Source: Microbacterium sp. SORGH_AS_0969 (GTDB taxonomy: Bacteria > Actinomycetota > Actinomycetes > Actinomycetales > Microbacteriaceae). Taken from it: 64,000 nucleotides of DNA. Below the pieces are notes generated by a model. The model saw only the letters and a list, made by a program, of their open reading frames with translations. It did no database searches and had not been told where the DNA came from. This document shows positions 17,927-26,732 of this stretch, piece by piece. The DNA lies in NCBI RefSeq assembly GCF_030818255.1, contig NZ_JAUTAG010000001.1, positions 310,001-374,000 of the forward strand, in the 5' to 3' direction. The stretch's first letter is position 1; each line of letters begins with the position of its first letter. The position numbers and the translations under genes were made by a program.

Positions 17927-18081
17927 GCGGCGGCCGGCCGTCGTGGCGCCTCTGCCGGCCCGACGATGACGGATGCCGCGAAGGATGCGCGATGGCGCTG
18001 ACCGACCGATCCCGGCCCGCCGGATAGGGTGAGCCGGTCCGGGCGCTCCCCCGCGGCATCCGGACACGAAGGAGGACGCCC

Positions 18082-18675
18082 ATGCCCCGACTGGTCGATC
18101 ACGAAGCCCGCCGACACGAGATCGTGCTGGCGACCTGGCGCCTGATCGCCCAGCGCGGCATCGAGGCGACGACCATGCGGGAGCTCGCGCGCGAGCTGGG
18201 CCTGGCCAACGGCAGCGTCACGCACTACTTCCCGGACAAGAGCGCGATCCTCACGGCCGCCTTCGCGCACGTCTTCGCCGCGACGAACGCGCGCGTCGCC
18301 GCGCACCGCGCCGCGTCCGGGGCGACGGGGCTCGCCGCACTCCGGGCCTTCCTGCTCGAGGCCGCGCCGATCGACGAGGAACGCGCCCTGGAGGCGCGCA
18401 TCGTGATCGCGTTCCTCGAGTACGCGGCGGCCGACCCCGCGCTGGCCGAGATGTTCCGCGATCTGATGCGCGAATGGCAGCAGGCGTTCGGCGAGATGGT
18501 CGCCGAGGCCCGGGCCCAGGGCGAGGTGCGTGACAGCCTCGACGTGCAGGCCGTGAGCGACGCGATCCTGCACGCGGTCAACGGGATGCAGGCCAACGGC
18601 ATCCTGCTGCCCGAGACCGCGCGCGAGCAGCGCATGCGTGCCACCGTCGACGCGCTCGTCGACATGTTGCGCTGA
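18082..18675 (+). CDS. TetR-family regulator (BetI-like)
   Basis: A 197-residue regulator with an N-terminal TetR helix-turn-helix (about 10-56, GIEATTMRELARELGLANGS and VTHYFPDKSAIL) and an all-helical ligand domain. The HTH and the GSVTHYF variant resemble BetI-type regulators. GGAGG precedes the ATG. It follows the amine oxidase gene in the same direction, 155 bp away, and precedes an AraC regulator. It may be a local repressor of the amine oxidase or of the downstream dehydrogenases; the target is not shown by the sequence. Confidence 0.88.
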   Translation: MPRLVDHEARRHEIVLATWRLIAQRGIEATTMRELARELGLANGSVTHYFPDKSAILTAAFAHVFAATNARVAAHRAASGATGLAALRAFLLEAAPIDEERALEARIVIAFLEYAAADPALAEMFRDLMREWQQAFGEMVAEARAQGEVRDSLDVQAVSDAILHAVNGMQANGILLPETAREQRMRATVDALVDMLR

Positions 18676-18789
18676 GGAGTACTCGCGGCCGCCGATACAG
18701 AGAGGTAATATTCGGGAAACTTTGGCTCTACAAGCGTCGGATAAAAATGATGCGGGAGCCGAATGTCGAGGGAAACGAGGAGGTCTCCC

Positions 18790-19746
18790 ATGTCGATCGT
18801 CATGACCCGACCCGGATCGGGTGTCACCGCCGTCCACGCCGCCGACCTGACCGCGTTCCGCGCGGCGGTCGACGACAGCTTCGTCCCGCTGCACGTCACC
18901 GCGGCCGACCCCGATCGGTTCCGCGGCTCCATTCGCGCGGCCTCGGCCGATGGCATCCACGTCAGTACCGTCGCCGCCTCGCCGCACGTGGTCGAGCGCA
19001 CGCCCGACCTGATCGCGCGCGCCGACGGCCCCGCGGTCAAGATGAGCCTCATGCTCGCCGGCACCGGCCTGTTGATCCAGGACGGCCGCGAAGCACTCCT
19101 GCGACCCGGAGACTTCGCCGTCTACGACACCTCGCGGCCCTACACGCTGTGCTTCAGCGGCGAGTTCCGCACGATCGTCACGATGTTCGCGCCGAGCGCC
19201 CTCCCCCTGCCGCCGTCGGCCCTCGCGCAGCTGACGGCCGTGCGCGTGCCCGGCGACGGAGGACTCGGGGGCGTCGTCGCGCCCTTCCTCGCCCAGCTGG
19301 GCACGCACCTGGATCAGGTCGCGAGCCCCTCCGGATCGCGGCTCGTTCATACGGCCCTCGATCTGCTGACGACCGTGTACGCGCACGAACTCGGCAGCGA
19401 TGTCGCCGCGAGCGATCCGCACGCCGCGCTGCGCCGCCGCGTCGAGGAGCACATCGACACGCACCTCGCCTCCCCCGACCTGGGACCGGGAACGATCGCC
19501 GCCGCGCACTACATCTCGACGCGGCACCTGCACACTCTCTTCCAGGGGCAGGGCACCACGGTCGCCGCGCTCATCCGCTCACGCCGCCTCGAGCGCTGCC
19601 GCCGCGACCTGACGGATCCGCTGCTCGCCGATCAGTCGGTGTCGGCGATCGGTGCCCGGTGGGGGTTTCCGGATGCCGCGCACTTCAGCCGCACGTTCAA
19701 GTCGGCGTTCGGCTTCTCGCCGAGCGAGTGCCGCGCGGGGCGGTGA
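18790..19746 (+). CDS. AraC-family regulator (FeaR/AraC-binding-like)
   Basis: A 318-residue protein with an AraC-binding-like N-terminal domain (about 10-190, including GDFAVYDTSRPYTLCF) and a C-terminal double HTH (about 215-318, TIAAAHYISTRHLHTLF). Its layout matches FeaR-like activators of aromatic amine oxidase/aldehyde dehydrogenase genes, and its neighbours fit that role (inference). The ATG at 18790 has GAGGAGG just upstream; the in-frame ATG at 18763 has none. The upstream spacer (18700-18760) is notably AT-rich for this genome (TAATATTC, GGATAAAAATG), marking a likely promoter. It is convergent with the short-chain dehydrogenase, with only one base between stop codons. Confidence 0.86.
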   Translation: MSIVMTRPGSGVTAVHAADLTAFRAAVDDSFVPLHVTAADPDRFRGSIRAASADGIHVSTVAASPHVVERTPDLIARADGPAVKMSLMLAGTGLLIQDGREALLRPGDFAVYDTSRPYTLCFSGEFRTIVTMFAPSALPLPPSALAQLTAVRVPGDGGLGGVVAPFLAQLGTHLDQVASPSGSRLVHTALDLLTTVYAHELGSDVAASDPHAALRRRVEEHIDTHLASPDLGPGTIAAAHYISTRHLHTLFQGQGTTVAALIRSRRLERCRRDLTDPLLADQSVSAIGARWGFPDAAHFSRTFKSAFGFSPSECRAGR

Positions 19747-19747
19747 C

Positions 19748-20551
19748 TCACATCCCCGCGTGGTCGAACGCGATCGTCGGAACGTCGACGATGTGCGCCC
19801 CGCCGTCGGCGACGATCGTCGCGCCGGTGACGTACGACGACTCACTCGACACGAGGAAGCGCACGACCGCGGCGATCTCGTCGGGCTCGGCGGGGCGCGC
19901 GAGGGGCACGTCGCGCGTCACCGTCGCGTAGGCCTCCTCGCGGTCGGTCAGCCCCGCCGCCGCGGCGAAGGCCTCCATCTCCTCGTCGGCCATGGGCGTC
20001 GCCACCCATCCCGGGCAGACCGTGTTGACCCGCACACCGTCTCGACCGTAATCACGGGCGAGCGAGCGGGTCAGCCCGATCAGTGCGTGCTTGCCGACGG
20101 TGTAGCCCGCGACCGAGGGGCCGGCCGCGAGGCCCGCGATCGACGACATCACGACCACTCGGCCGCGCGCCGCGATGAGAGCGGGCAAAGCCGCGCGGAC
20201 CACGACGAACGCCGTCGTGACGTTGGCGCGCAGGGCGGCCTCCCACGCGTCGTCGTCGGTGTCGGCGACGGTGGCGAAGCCGTGCCCGCCGGCGTTGGCG
20301 ACGACGATGTCGAGCCGCCCGCGCTCCTCGAGGATGCGGGCGATCAGCGCCGCCGCGTCGGCGGAGCGCGCGGCATCGGCGGCGATCGCGGTACCGCCGA
20401 TGTCGGCCGCGACGCGCTCGAGGGGTTCGAGGCGCCGGCCCGTCACGACGACGTGCACCCCCTCGCGCGCGAGCCGACGAGCGACCGCCTCGCCGATCCC
20501 CGTCCCACCACCGGTCACCAGGGCCACCTGGCCACGCAGGTCTTCGTTCAT
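19748..20551 (-). CDS. Short-chain dehydrogenase/reductase
   Basis: A 267-residue NAD(P)-dependent oxidoreductase of the classical SDR family. It has the cofactor motif TGGGTGIG (13-20), NAG at about 86-88, catalytic Ser in VVMSSIAG (about 136), Y150 and K154 in YTVGK, and a C-terminal SSYVTGATIVADGG region typical of 3-oxoacyl-reductase-like SDRs. AGGAGG precedes the start. It lies 17 bp downstream of a second SDR gene in one operon, so the two probably act on related hydroxyl or keto intermediates. The substrate is unknown. Confidence 0.87.
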   Translation of the reverse strand: MNEDLRGQVALVTGGGTGIGEAVARRLAREGVHVVVTGRRLEPLERVAADIGGTAIAADAARSADAAALIARILEERGRLDIVVANAGGHGFATVADTDDDAWEAALRANVTTAFVVVRAALPALIAARGRVVVMSSIAGLAAGPSVAGYTVGKHALIGLTRSLARDYGRDGVRVNTVCPGWVATPMADEEMEAFAAAAGLTDREEAYATVTRDVPLARPAEPDEIAAVVRFLVSSESSYVTGATIVADGGAHIVDVPTIAFDHAGM

Positions 20552-20568
20552 CGTTCCTCCTCTTTCGC

Positions 20569-21300
20569 TCACGCGGGAAACCCCGATCGCGCGCTCACAC
20601 CGAAATCCGACACCCAGGTCGCCGCTGACACCGGTCGCAGACGAGGGGATGCCAAGAGCACGATCTGGTCCGCCACCTCGGCCGGCGTCTGCACCGGGCA
20701 CTCCGCGGCGGCGAAGCCGTTCGGCATCCCGAGATCTCCGCGACTCATCGGGGTGTCGACGATCGACGGGCACACGGCGTTGACGCGGATCCCCTCGGGG
20801 GCGAGCTCCACGGCAGCGGCTCGAGCGAGCTGCAGCAGCGCGGCCTTCGACGCGGCATAGGGCACCATCCCGGCGGTCGCGACGAGCGCCGAATCGCTCG
20901 CGACGACGACGACCGCGGGCGCGTCCGACCGACGCAGCCACGGGAGCGCTGAGCGGAGGGTGAGGAACGCCCCGGTGACGTTGACCGCGAAGACGCGTTC
21001 CCAGTCGGTGAGGGCTGTGCGATCAAGCGGGGTGCCGACGGGGCCGGAGATACCGGCGGCGAGGACCACCACATCGATTCCGCCGAGATCGCGCGCGCAC
21101 GCCTCGACCGCGGCGGCCGCCGCCTCGGCATCCGTGAGGTCGGCGACGGCCGTCGACGGGACCAGCTCACGCACCCGCGGGTCGACGTCGATCGCGCCCA
21201 CGCGCGCGCCCTCGGCGGTGAGCGCTTCGACGGCCGCACGACCGATCCCTCCGGCGGCGCCGGTCACGAGGGCGCGGCGCGAAGTCAGCTGAAGGTCCAT
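20569..21300 (-). CDS. Short-chain dehydrogenase/reductase
   Basis: A 243-residue classical SDR with cofactor motif TGAAGGIG (13-20), AAG at 81-83, Ser near 135-137, and Y148/K152 in YAASK. The start at 21300 is preferred because AGGA lies nine bases upstream; an in-frame ATG at 21309 is possible. It is the first gene of a two-gene operon with the next SDR and is divergent from the APC permease gene. Similar pairs occur in aromatic-compound and amine catabolism, but no specific substrate is visible. Confidence 0.85.
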   Translation of the reverse strand: MDLQLTSRRALVTGAAGGIGRAAVEALTAEGARVGAIDVDPRVRELVPSTAVADLTDAEAAAAAVEACARDLGGIDVVVLAAGISGPVGTPLDRTALTDWERVFAVNVTGAFLTLRSALPWLRRSDAPAVVVVASDSALVATAGMVPYAASKAALLQLARAAAVELAPEGIRVNAVCPSIVDTPMSRGDLGMPNGFAAAECPVQTPAEVADQIVLLASPRLRPVSAATWVSDFGVSARSGFPA

Positions 21301-21457
21301 GCCGCCCATCCTGTGCGGGTCCCGAGGTCTTGGCATCCGTCCCTGCACGGACGCAACAAGCCCCCTCACCCGCGGTCAAGTCCGCGGCGTCCGGGCGGAG
21401 CAAGATCGCTGCAGCGGGCATCGACGCCCGCTCGGAAACCGAACCGAAGGACTCGCC

Positions 21458-22939
21458 ATGACCGACCCGACTTCCGCCGGCTCCTCCACCGCCTTGCAGC
21501 GCGGCGCGCTCGGTGTCGCCGGCATCGTCTTCCTCGTTCTCGCCGCTGTCGCGCCGCTGACCGGCATCGTCGTCGTCGCGTCGCTGGCGATCGCGCTCGG
21601 CAACGGCGGCGGCACGCCCGCGTCGTTCCTCATCATCGCGGCGATCCTGCTGCTCTTCGCCGTCGGCTACGCGCAGATGTCGAAGCAGTTGGTGAACGCG
21701 GGCGGGTTCTACGCCTTCGTCGTCAAGGGCCTGGGGCGCACCGGCGGCCTCATCGCGGGACTGATCGCCACGCTCGGCTACAACTTCTTCGTCGTCGGCA
21801 CGATCGGCACGAGCGGCTTCTTCATGCAATCGATCATCGCGGGGCTCACGGGCTTCGACCTGCACTGGTACGTGTGGGGGCTGCTCTCGATCATCGTGTG
21901 CTTCGTCATGGCACGGACGGGCGTCGACTTCTCGTCGAAGGTGCTCGGGGTCGCGCTCGTGCTCGAGGTGCTGATGCTCGTGGTGTTCGACGTGTCCGTC
22001 CTCGTCCAGACCGGCTTCGATCTCGGCGCCTTCTCGCCCGAGGCCGTCTTCTCGGGATCGCTCCCGATCGGCCTGCTGCTCGCGGCGACCGGCTTCCTCG
22101 GGTTCGAGGCGACCGCGCTCTTCGGCGAAGAGGCGCGCAACCCGCTCAAGACCATCCCCCGTGCAACCTACACCGCGATCATCGCCATCGGCGTGATCCT
22201 CGGCGTCACCACCTGGGCCGTCGTCAGCGCGACCGGCGTCGCTCAGGCCCAGGGCACCGCCCAGGAGCACCTCGCAACCGGCGACCTCATCTTCAGCCTC
22301 GCGGCGACCTACCTGGGCCCGCAGCTGACGGTCGTCATGGAGATCCTGCTCCTGGTGAGCCTGTTCGCCGCGATGCTCGCGTTCCACAACTCGGCGACCC
22401 GCTACCTCTACGCCCTCGGCCGCGCTCGAGTGCTGCCCTTCGCCCTCGCCCGCACCCGCTCGTCGGGCGCCCCGCAGCTCGCGGGCATCGTCCAGGCCGG
22501 TTTCGCGGCGATCGTCGCGGGGATCTTCGCCCTCGCCGGTCTCGACCCGATCCTCAACCTCGTGCCCGCGATGCTCGGCTTCGGCACCCTCGCCGTGATC
22601 GTGCTGCAGGCGCTCGCGGCCCTGTCGATCGTGGTGTTCTTCCGCCGCCGCGGCGACCGCCGCTGGTGGAGCACGCTGATCGCGCCGGGCATCGGCTTCG
22701 TCGCCCTGTCGGTGATCGTGGTGCTGGCCGTGGCGAACTTCGACATCGTCGCGGGCTCGAGCGAACCCGCGATCCGCCTGATGCCTCTGCTGCTCGTGCT
22801 CGCGGTTATCGGCGGCATCGGGTACGCCGCGTTCCTGCGTCGTCGCAAGCCCGCCGTCTACGCCGGACTCTCCGACGACCTCGAGGCCTTCAACGTGGCC
22901 TCGGCCGAGAAGGGCAAGGACCCGGTCCCCGGACTCTGA
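21458..22939 (+). CDS. APC-family amino acid/amine permease
   Basis: A 493-residue transporter with about 12 membrane helices and the APC signature region near helix 1 (AVAPLTGIVVVASLAIALGNGGG). The FEATALFGEEARNP segment (about 215) is characteristic of the amine and amino acid importers of this family. GAAGGA precedes the ATG. It lies upstream of a MoaF-like gene, divergent from two SDRs and close to the amine oxidase. Uptake of an aromatic amine or related amino acid is therefore plausible (inference). Confidence 0.88.
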   Translation: MTDPTSAGSSTALQRGALGVAGIVFLVLAAVAPLTGIVVVASLAIALGNGGGTPASFLIIAAILLLFAVGYAQMSKQLVNAGGFYAFVVKGLGRTGGLIAGLIATLGYNFFVVGTIGTSGFFMQSIIAGLTGFDLHWYVWGLLSIIVCFVMARTGVDFSSKVLGVALVLEVLMLVVFDVSVLVQTGFDLGAFSPEAVFSGSLPIGLLLAATGFLGFEATALFGEEARNPLKTIPRATYTAIIAIGVILGVTTWAVVSATGVAQAQGTAQEHLATGDLIFSLAATYLGPQLTVVMEILLLVSLFAAMLAFHNSATRYLYALGRARVLPFALARTRSSGAPQLAGIVQAGFAAIVAGIFALAGLDPILNLVPAMLGFGTLAVIVLQALAALSIVVFFRRRGDRRWWSTLIAPGIGFVALSVIVVLAVANFDIVAGSSEPAIRLMPLLLVLAVIGGIGYAAFLRRRKPAVYAGLSDDLEAFNVASAEKGKDPVPGL

Positions 22940-23054
22940 TTCCGGATGCCGAACCCCGGCGGGTCCTTCCCGTGAACCCCGCGGCCGACGCGCCGCGGGC
23001 GTGGGGCCGTGGCATCCATCCCCTTCCTCCCCTCCCTCCAGAGAAAGAGATCGC

Positions 23055-23873
23055 ATGACGACCGACACCCTGAACCTGTCCGACACGCGCACCTGGCTGC
23101 CGCTCGACGGGCTCGCGCCCGGCTTCGACGCCGCCAAGGCCGACCTGACCGATGCCCTCGCCGGGCGCACCTTCACCACCGTCGACGACGAGGGCGCGCG
23201 AACGGCGTACCGCTTCGACGCGGATGCCGTGGAGTGGACCGCCGGCCCCGAGACCGGACGTGACGCCGTCGAGGTCATCGAGGTGGACGAGGACCTCTAT
23301 TACGCGCAGTACACCCCCTCGGCGCACCCCGACGAAGCCGTGACGCTGATCCTCGACCTGCGCAGCGGATACGCGCTGACCGTGGTCAGCACCCTCGGCA
23401 CCGCCGCCCCCGGGCGCACCGCGGTGCAGATGAGCTTCGCACCCGCGCGCATCGAGGAGCTCGACCAGCAGGGAGAGGCCCCGGCGCCCACCGACGAGCT
23501 AATCGGCCGCCGCGTGCTGTGGGTGTACTCGACCGTGCACGCGTACGAGCACGTGTACCTCTCGCCGCACTGGTACTCGTGGCACTGCCTCGCCGGCCCC
23601 GAGCAGGGCCTCGCCGATACCGACGAGAACACGGTGTGGCGTGTGCGGCCCGGCATCTACGTGTTCACCTGGCGCGAGAAGGTCATCCCGTGCGGCTCGG
23701 TCACGATCGCGGACCACCGCGACCAGAAGGCCCTGCGCGCCCACGGGGTGCTGTTCGGCACCGACGAGTCGGGCTCGGGTGCCACGCACTTCACCTTCGG
23801 CGCGCACGGACGCCTGCTGTCGAACACGGTTCACCCGCTCGAGTACGACCCGGCGCGTCCGCTGGAGCGCTGA
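23055..23873 (+). CDS. MoaF-like protein (monoamine-regulon type)
   Basis: A 272-residue protein with two calycin-like halves. The N-terminal half (about 10-130) carries WLPLDGLAPGF and a TYRF-type strand. The C-terminal half (about 150-270) carries VYSTVHAYEHVYLSPHWYSW and VFTWREKVIPCG. This matches the MoaF family, named in enterobacteria for a gene controlled with the monoamine (tyramine) oxidase; its biochemical role is not firmly known. AAAGAGA precedes the ATG. The gene follows the APC permease in the same direction after 115 bases. Co-location with an amine oxidase and an amine-type permease supports a role in monoamine use (inference). Confidence 0.75.
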   Translation: MTTDTLNLSDTRTWLPLDGLAPGFDAAKADLTDALAGRTFTTVDDEGARTAYRFDADAVEWTAGPETGRDAVEVIEVDEDLYYAQYTPSAHPDEAVTLILDLRSGYALTVVSTLGTAAPGRTAVQMSFAPARIEELDQQGEAPAPTDELIGRRVLWVYSTVHAYEHVYLSPHWYSWHCLAGPEQGLADTDENTVWRVRPGIYVFTWREKVIPCGSVTIADHRDQKALRAHGVLFGTDESGSGATHFTFGAHGRLLSNTVHPLEYDPARPLER

Positions 23874-23888
23874 GCCGGGAGTCGCCGG

Positions 23889-23919
23889 GAGCCGCGTCCC
23901 TCCGGGGGCGCGGCTCTTT
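23889..23919 (+). terminator. Terminator of the permease-moaF unit
   Basis: GAGCCGCG / CGCGGCTC stem with a 12-nt loop, followed by TTTC, starting about 15 bases after the moaF-like stop codon. Confidence 0.7.
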
Positions 23920-24064
23920 CGCGTGCCGGGGGGCTCGTGACGAGCCCGGGGACCGCCCGCGACGAGCAGAGGGCCAGGGGCGAGCGGAGGACAACCCGCG
24001 CCGCTTCGGTCCTCCCTCCACCCCCCACCCTCCGCCCGCCACAGCACCGGCTCTGAAGCACACG

Positions 24065-24094
24065 AAAGCCGCGCCCCCGAGGGAGCGCGGCTTC
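24065..24094 (-). terminator. Terminator of the sugar-type ABC operon
   Basis: Nine-base arms AAGCCGCGC / GCGCGGCTT, followed on the minus strand by TTTCG. It is positioned just downstream of the permease stop at 24109. Confidence 0.7.
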
Positions 24095-24108
24095 GCGAGG
24101 AACGGGCT

Positions 24109-25143
24109 TCAGGCGGCCAACGCCACCAACCTCTGCGCGCGCGCCGTCGCCAACCGCACCCGCAGCACGTGCGTCAGAGCGCTGAGGCCGATCGCCGCGA
24201 CGAGCGCGAGGCCGCTGGCCACCGCCTGCCAGAACGTCGTGACGCCCAGCAGGACCAGCGAGTTGTTCAGCGCGCCGTAGAACAGCACCCCGACGACGAC
24301 GCCGAAGATCGTGCCCTCTCCTCCCGTGAGCGCGACACCGCCGAGCAGCACCGCCGTGAGCACGATGAGCTCGAAACCGGCGCCCAGCTGCCCGGCCGGA
24401 GCGCTGTTGAGGCGGGCCGCGACGATCGTGCCGGCAAAGCCCGACATCGCCCCCGACAGCACGAACAGCGCGAACGGCAGTCGGCGCACCGGCACGCCCG
24501 ACAGGTATGCCGCCTGCCGGTTGACGCCGACGGCGTACACGTGACGGCCGGTGGGAGTGAGCGAGAGGAAGATCCCCGCGGCGATCAGCAGCAGCGCCGC
24601 GATCCACACCGACAGGGGAACACCCGCGACCGTCCCGACGCCGAGCAGGCCGAACTGGTCGCCGAAGTTGTTGCGCGGCGTGGGACTGATGAGCTGCGCC
24701 ACCCCGCGCACCGCGGTGAGCGTGCCGAGAGTGGTGATGAACGAGTTCAGGCCCAACACCGTGACGATCACGGCGTTCACGAGCCCGACCACCGCTCCGG
24801 CGAGGATCGCGAGCACGATCGCGACCGCCGGTTGTCCGGCTCCCTTGTCCATGACGAGGGATGCCACGACCCCGCCGAGAGCGAGACTCGAGCCCACGGA
24901 GAGGTCGATGTATCCGGCGATGAGCAGCATCGCGACGGGGATGGCGACGATCGCGATCACGGCGCTGTCCTGCAGGATGCCGCGGATGTTCTGCCATCCG
25001 AAGAAGGAGTCGGTCGCGATCTGCACGCCGATGACCAGGACGATCAGCACGATGAGCAGCGGGGTGCGCACGACGCCTTCGACGGCGGCGCGGATGAAGC
25101 GGTTCTCTGTGACGGGTCGGGGCGTCACGGACGAGTCAGTCAC
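24109..25143 (-). CDS. ABC transporter permease, RbsC-like
   Basis: A 344-residue membrane protein with 8-10 helices and the branched/sugar ABC permease conserved patch AGYIDLSVGSSLALGGVVAS plus ALTGGEGTIFG. It forms the channel of a carbohydrate-uptake-type-2 importer. The GTG start at 25143 overlaps the TGA of the ATPase gene as GTGA, so translation is probably coupled. The imported compound is unknown; the adjacent amidohydrolase may act on it. Confidence 0.9.
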   Translation of the reverse strand: MTDSSVTPRPVTENRFIRAAVEGVVRTPLLIVLIVLVIGVQIATDSFFGWQNIRGILQDSAVIAIVAIPVAMLLIAGYIDLSVGSSLALGGVVASLVMDKGAGQPAVAIVLAILAGAVVGLVNAVIVTVLGLNSFITTLGTLTAVRGVAQLISPTPRNNFGDQFGLLGVGTVAGVPLSVWIAALLLIAAGIFLSLTPTGRHVYAVGVNRQAAYLSGVPVRRLPFALFVLSGAMSGFAGTIVAARLNSAPAGQLGAGFELIVLTAVLLGGVALTGGEGTIFGVVVGVLFYGALNNSLVLLGVTTFWQAVASGLALVAAIGLSALTHVLRVRLATARAQRLVALAA

Positions 25144-26666
25144 GATCGGGTTCCTTCGATGAGTTCGGCGGGGGCGGCCGGGGCGGTGTGGACGGCGGAG
25201 AGCAGACCGTCGGCCGTGGTGTGGGCGACGTCGACCTCGTCGATGACGGCACCCTTCGCGAAGATGAGGCAGCGGTGAGCGAGATCGACGACCTCTTCGG
25301 GTTCGTTCGTGGCGACGATCACGCCGATGCCCTTCTCGGCGGCCAGCGTCTTGATCGCGTCGTAGATGTCTTTGCGGGCACCGACGTCGACGCCCTGCGT
25401 CGGATCGTCGAGCAGGATCACCCGGGTGCGTGCCGCGTCGTTGACCCAGCGCCCGAGCAGGATCTTCTGTTGGTTGCCGCCGCTGAACCGACCGGCCGGG
25501 AGGTCGGCCGCGCGCGGACGCAGAGCGAGCGTGTCGGCCACACGGTCGAACACTGCGCGCTCCGCCTTCAGCGAGCGCAGTCCCCACGACCCGAGCCGGC
25601 GCATCGCGTCGATCACGGTGTTGTCCTGCGCGGGGAGGGCGGCGAACAGTCCCTCGCGCGCACGGTCCGCCGGCACCAGGGCGATCCCGGCGCGCAGCCC
25701 CTGCGCGGGTGAACCTGTCTCCCGGGGCACGCCGTCGACGGCGAGCGTGCCGCCCGAGCGCGGGATGCGCCCGAAGATCGTGCTGAGAAAACGCGTGCGC
25801 CCCGATCCGACGAGGCCGTAGCAGGCGACGATCTCGCCCGGCGCGACCGCGAGATCGACCGGACGAAGGCCCGGAGCCGTGAGTCCCCGGACCTCGAGCA
25901 CCGGGGTCTCGCCCGTGCGGGGAGGAGCGGGGCGGTCGTTCGTGGCCCCGTGTCCGTCGCTGATGGCCGCGACCAGCGACTCGCGGCTGATCGCCGCGCC
26001 TTCGGCGGACCACACGGCGCGGCCGTTGCGCATGACGGTCGCCGCATCCGCCAGGGCGAGCACCTCGCCCAGCAGGTGCGTGACGTAGAGGATCGCGATC
26101 CCGCGGCCGGCGAGGTCACGGACGAGCTCGCCCAGGCGCGCCGCTTCCGCCCGTGACAGAGCGGCGGTCGGCTCGTCGAACACGATGAGCCGCGCATCGC
26201 GACGCACGACCTTCGCGATCTCGACGAGCTGGCGCTGCCCGATGGGCAGGGTCGCGACCTTCACGTCGGGGTCGATGCCGGTGGCACCGACGGCGTCGAG
26301 AGCCTCGCGGGCGAGACGGCGCTGCGCACCGCGGCGGATGAGCCCCGCGGCGGTGAGCTCTTGACCGACGAAGAGGTTCTCGGCCACCGTCATGTTCTCG
26401 AGCAGGCTCAGGTGCTGGTAGATCACCGCCACCCCCGCCGCGATCGAGGTCCGCGGGGTCAGGGAGTCGTGGGCGACGCCCCCGATCTCGATGGTGCCGG
26501 AGGTCGGGGCGACGCCGCCGCCGAGGCAGGCGATGAGCGTGGATTTTCCGGCGCCGTTGTGGCCGAGGAGCGCGTGGATGCGCCCGCCGGGGATGTCGAG
26601 GGTGACGTCGTCGAGAGCGAGGGTGGCCCCGTACCGCTTCGTCAGACCGCGCACGGTGACAGACAT
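25140..26666 (-). CDS. Sugar-type ABC transporter ATPase with two nucleotide-binding domains
   Basis: A 508-residue RbsA-like protein. The N-terminal domain has Walker A GHNGAGKST (about 34-42), a signature region and Walker B LIVFDEPTAALS. The C-terminal domain has a degenerate Walker A, GLVGSGRTR, and the signature SGGNQQKILLGRW with VILLDDPTQGVD. The degenerate second site is normal for this family. The ATG at 26666 starts at the first strand, but no good Shine-Dalgarno is visible there. It overlaps the permease gene downstream and lies 66 bp after the binding-protein gene. Confidence 0.92.
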   Translation of the reverse strand: MSVTVRGLTKRYGATLALDDVTLDIPGGRIHALLGHNGAGKSTLIACLGGGVAPTSGTIEIGGVAHDSLTPRTSIAAGVAVIYQHLSLLENMTVAENLFVGQELTAAGLIRRGAQRRLAREALDAVGATGIDPDVKVATLPIGQRQLVEIAKVVRRDARLIVFDEPTAALSRAEAARLGELVRDLAGRGIAILYVTHLLGEVLALADAATVMRNGRAVWSAEGAAISRESLVAAISDGHGATNDRPAPPRTGETPVLEVRGLTAPGLRPVDLAVAPGEIVACYGLVGSGRTRFLSTIFGRIPRSGGTLAVDGVPRETGSPAQGLRAGIALVPADRAREGLFAALPAQDNTVIDAMRRLGSWGLRSLKAERAVFDRVADTLALRPRAADLPAGRFSGGNQQKILLGRWVNDAARTRVILLDDPTQGVDVGARKDIYDAIKTLAAEKGIGVIVATNEPEEVVDLAHRCLIFAKGAVIDEVDVAHTTADGLLSAVHTAPAAPAELIEGTRS

Positions 26667-26732
26667 GACTGGTTCCGATCTCGTCGAGGGCGAAGGAGGG
26701 GGTGGGGCGGGGTCGACCCGCCCCACCGGGCG

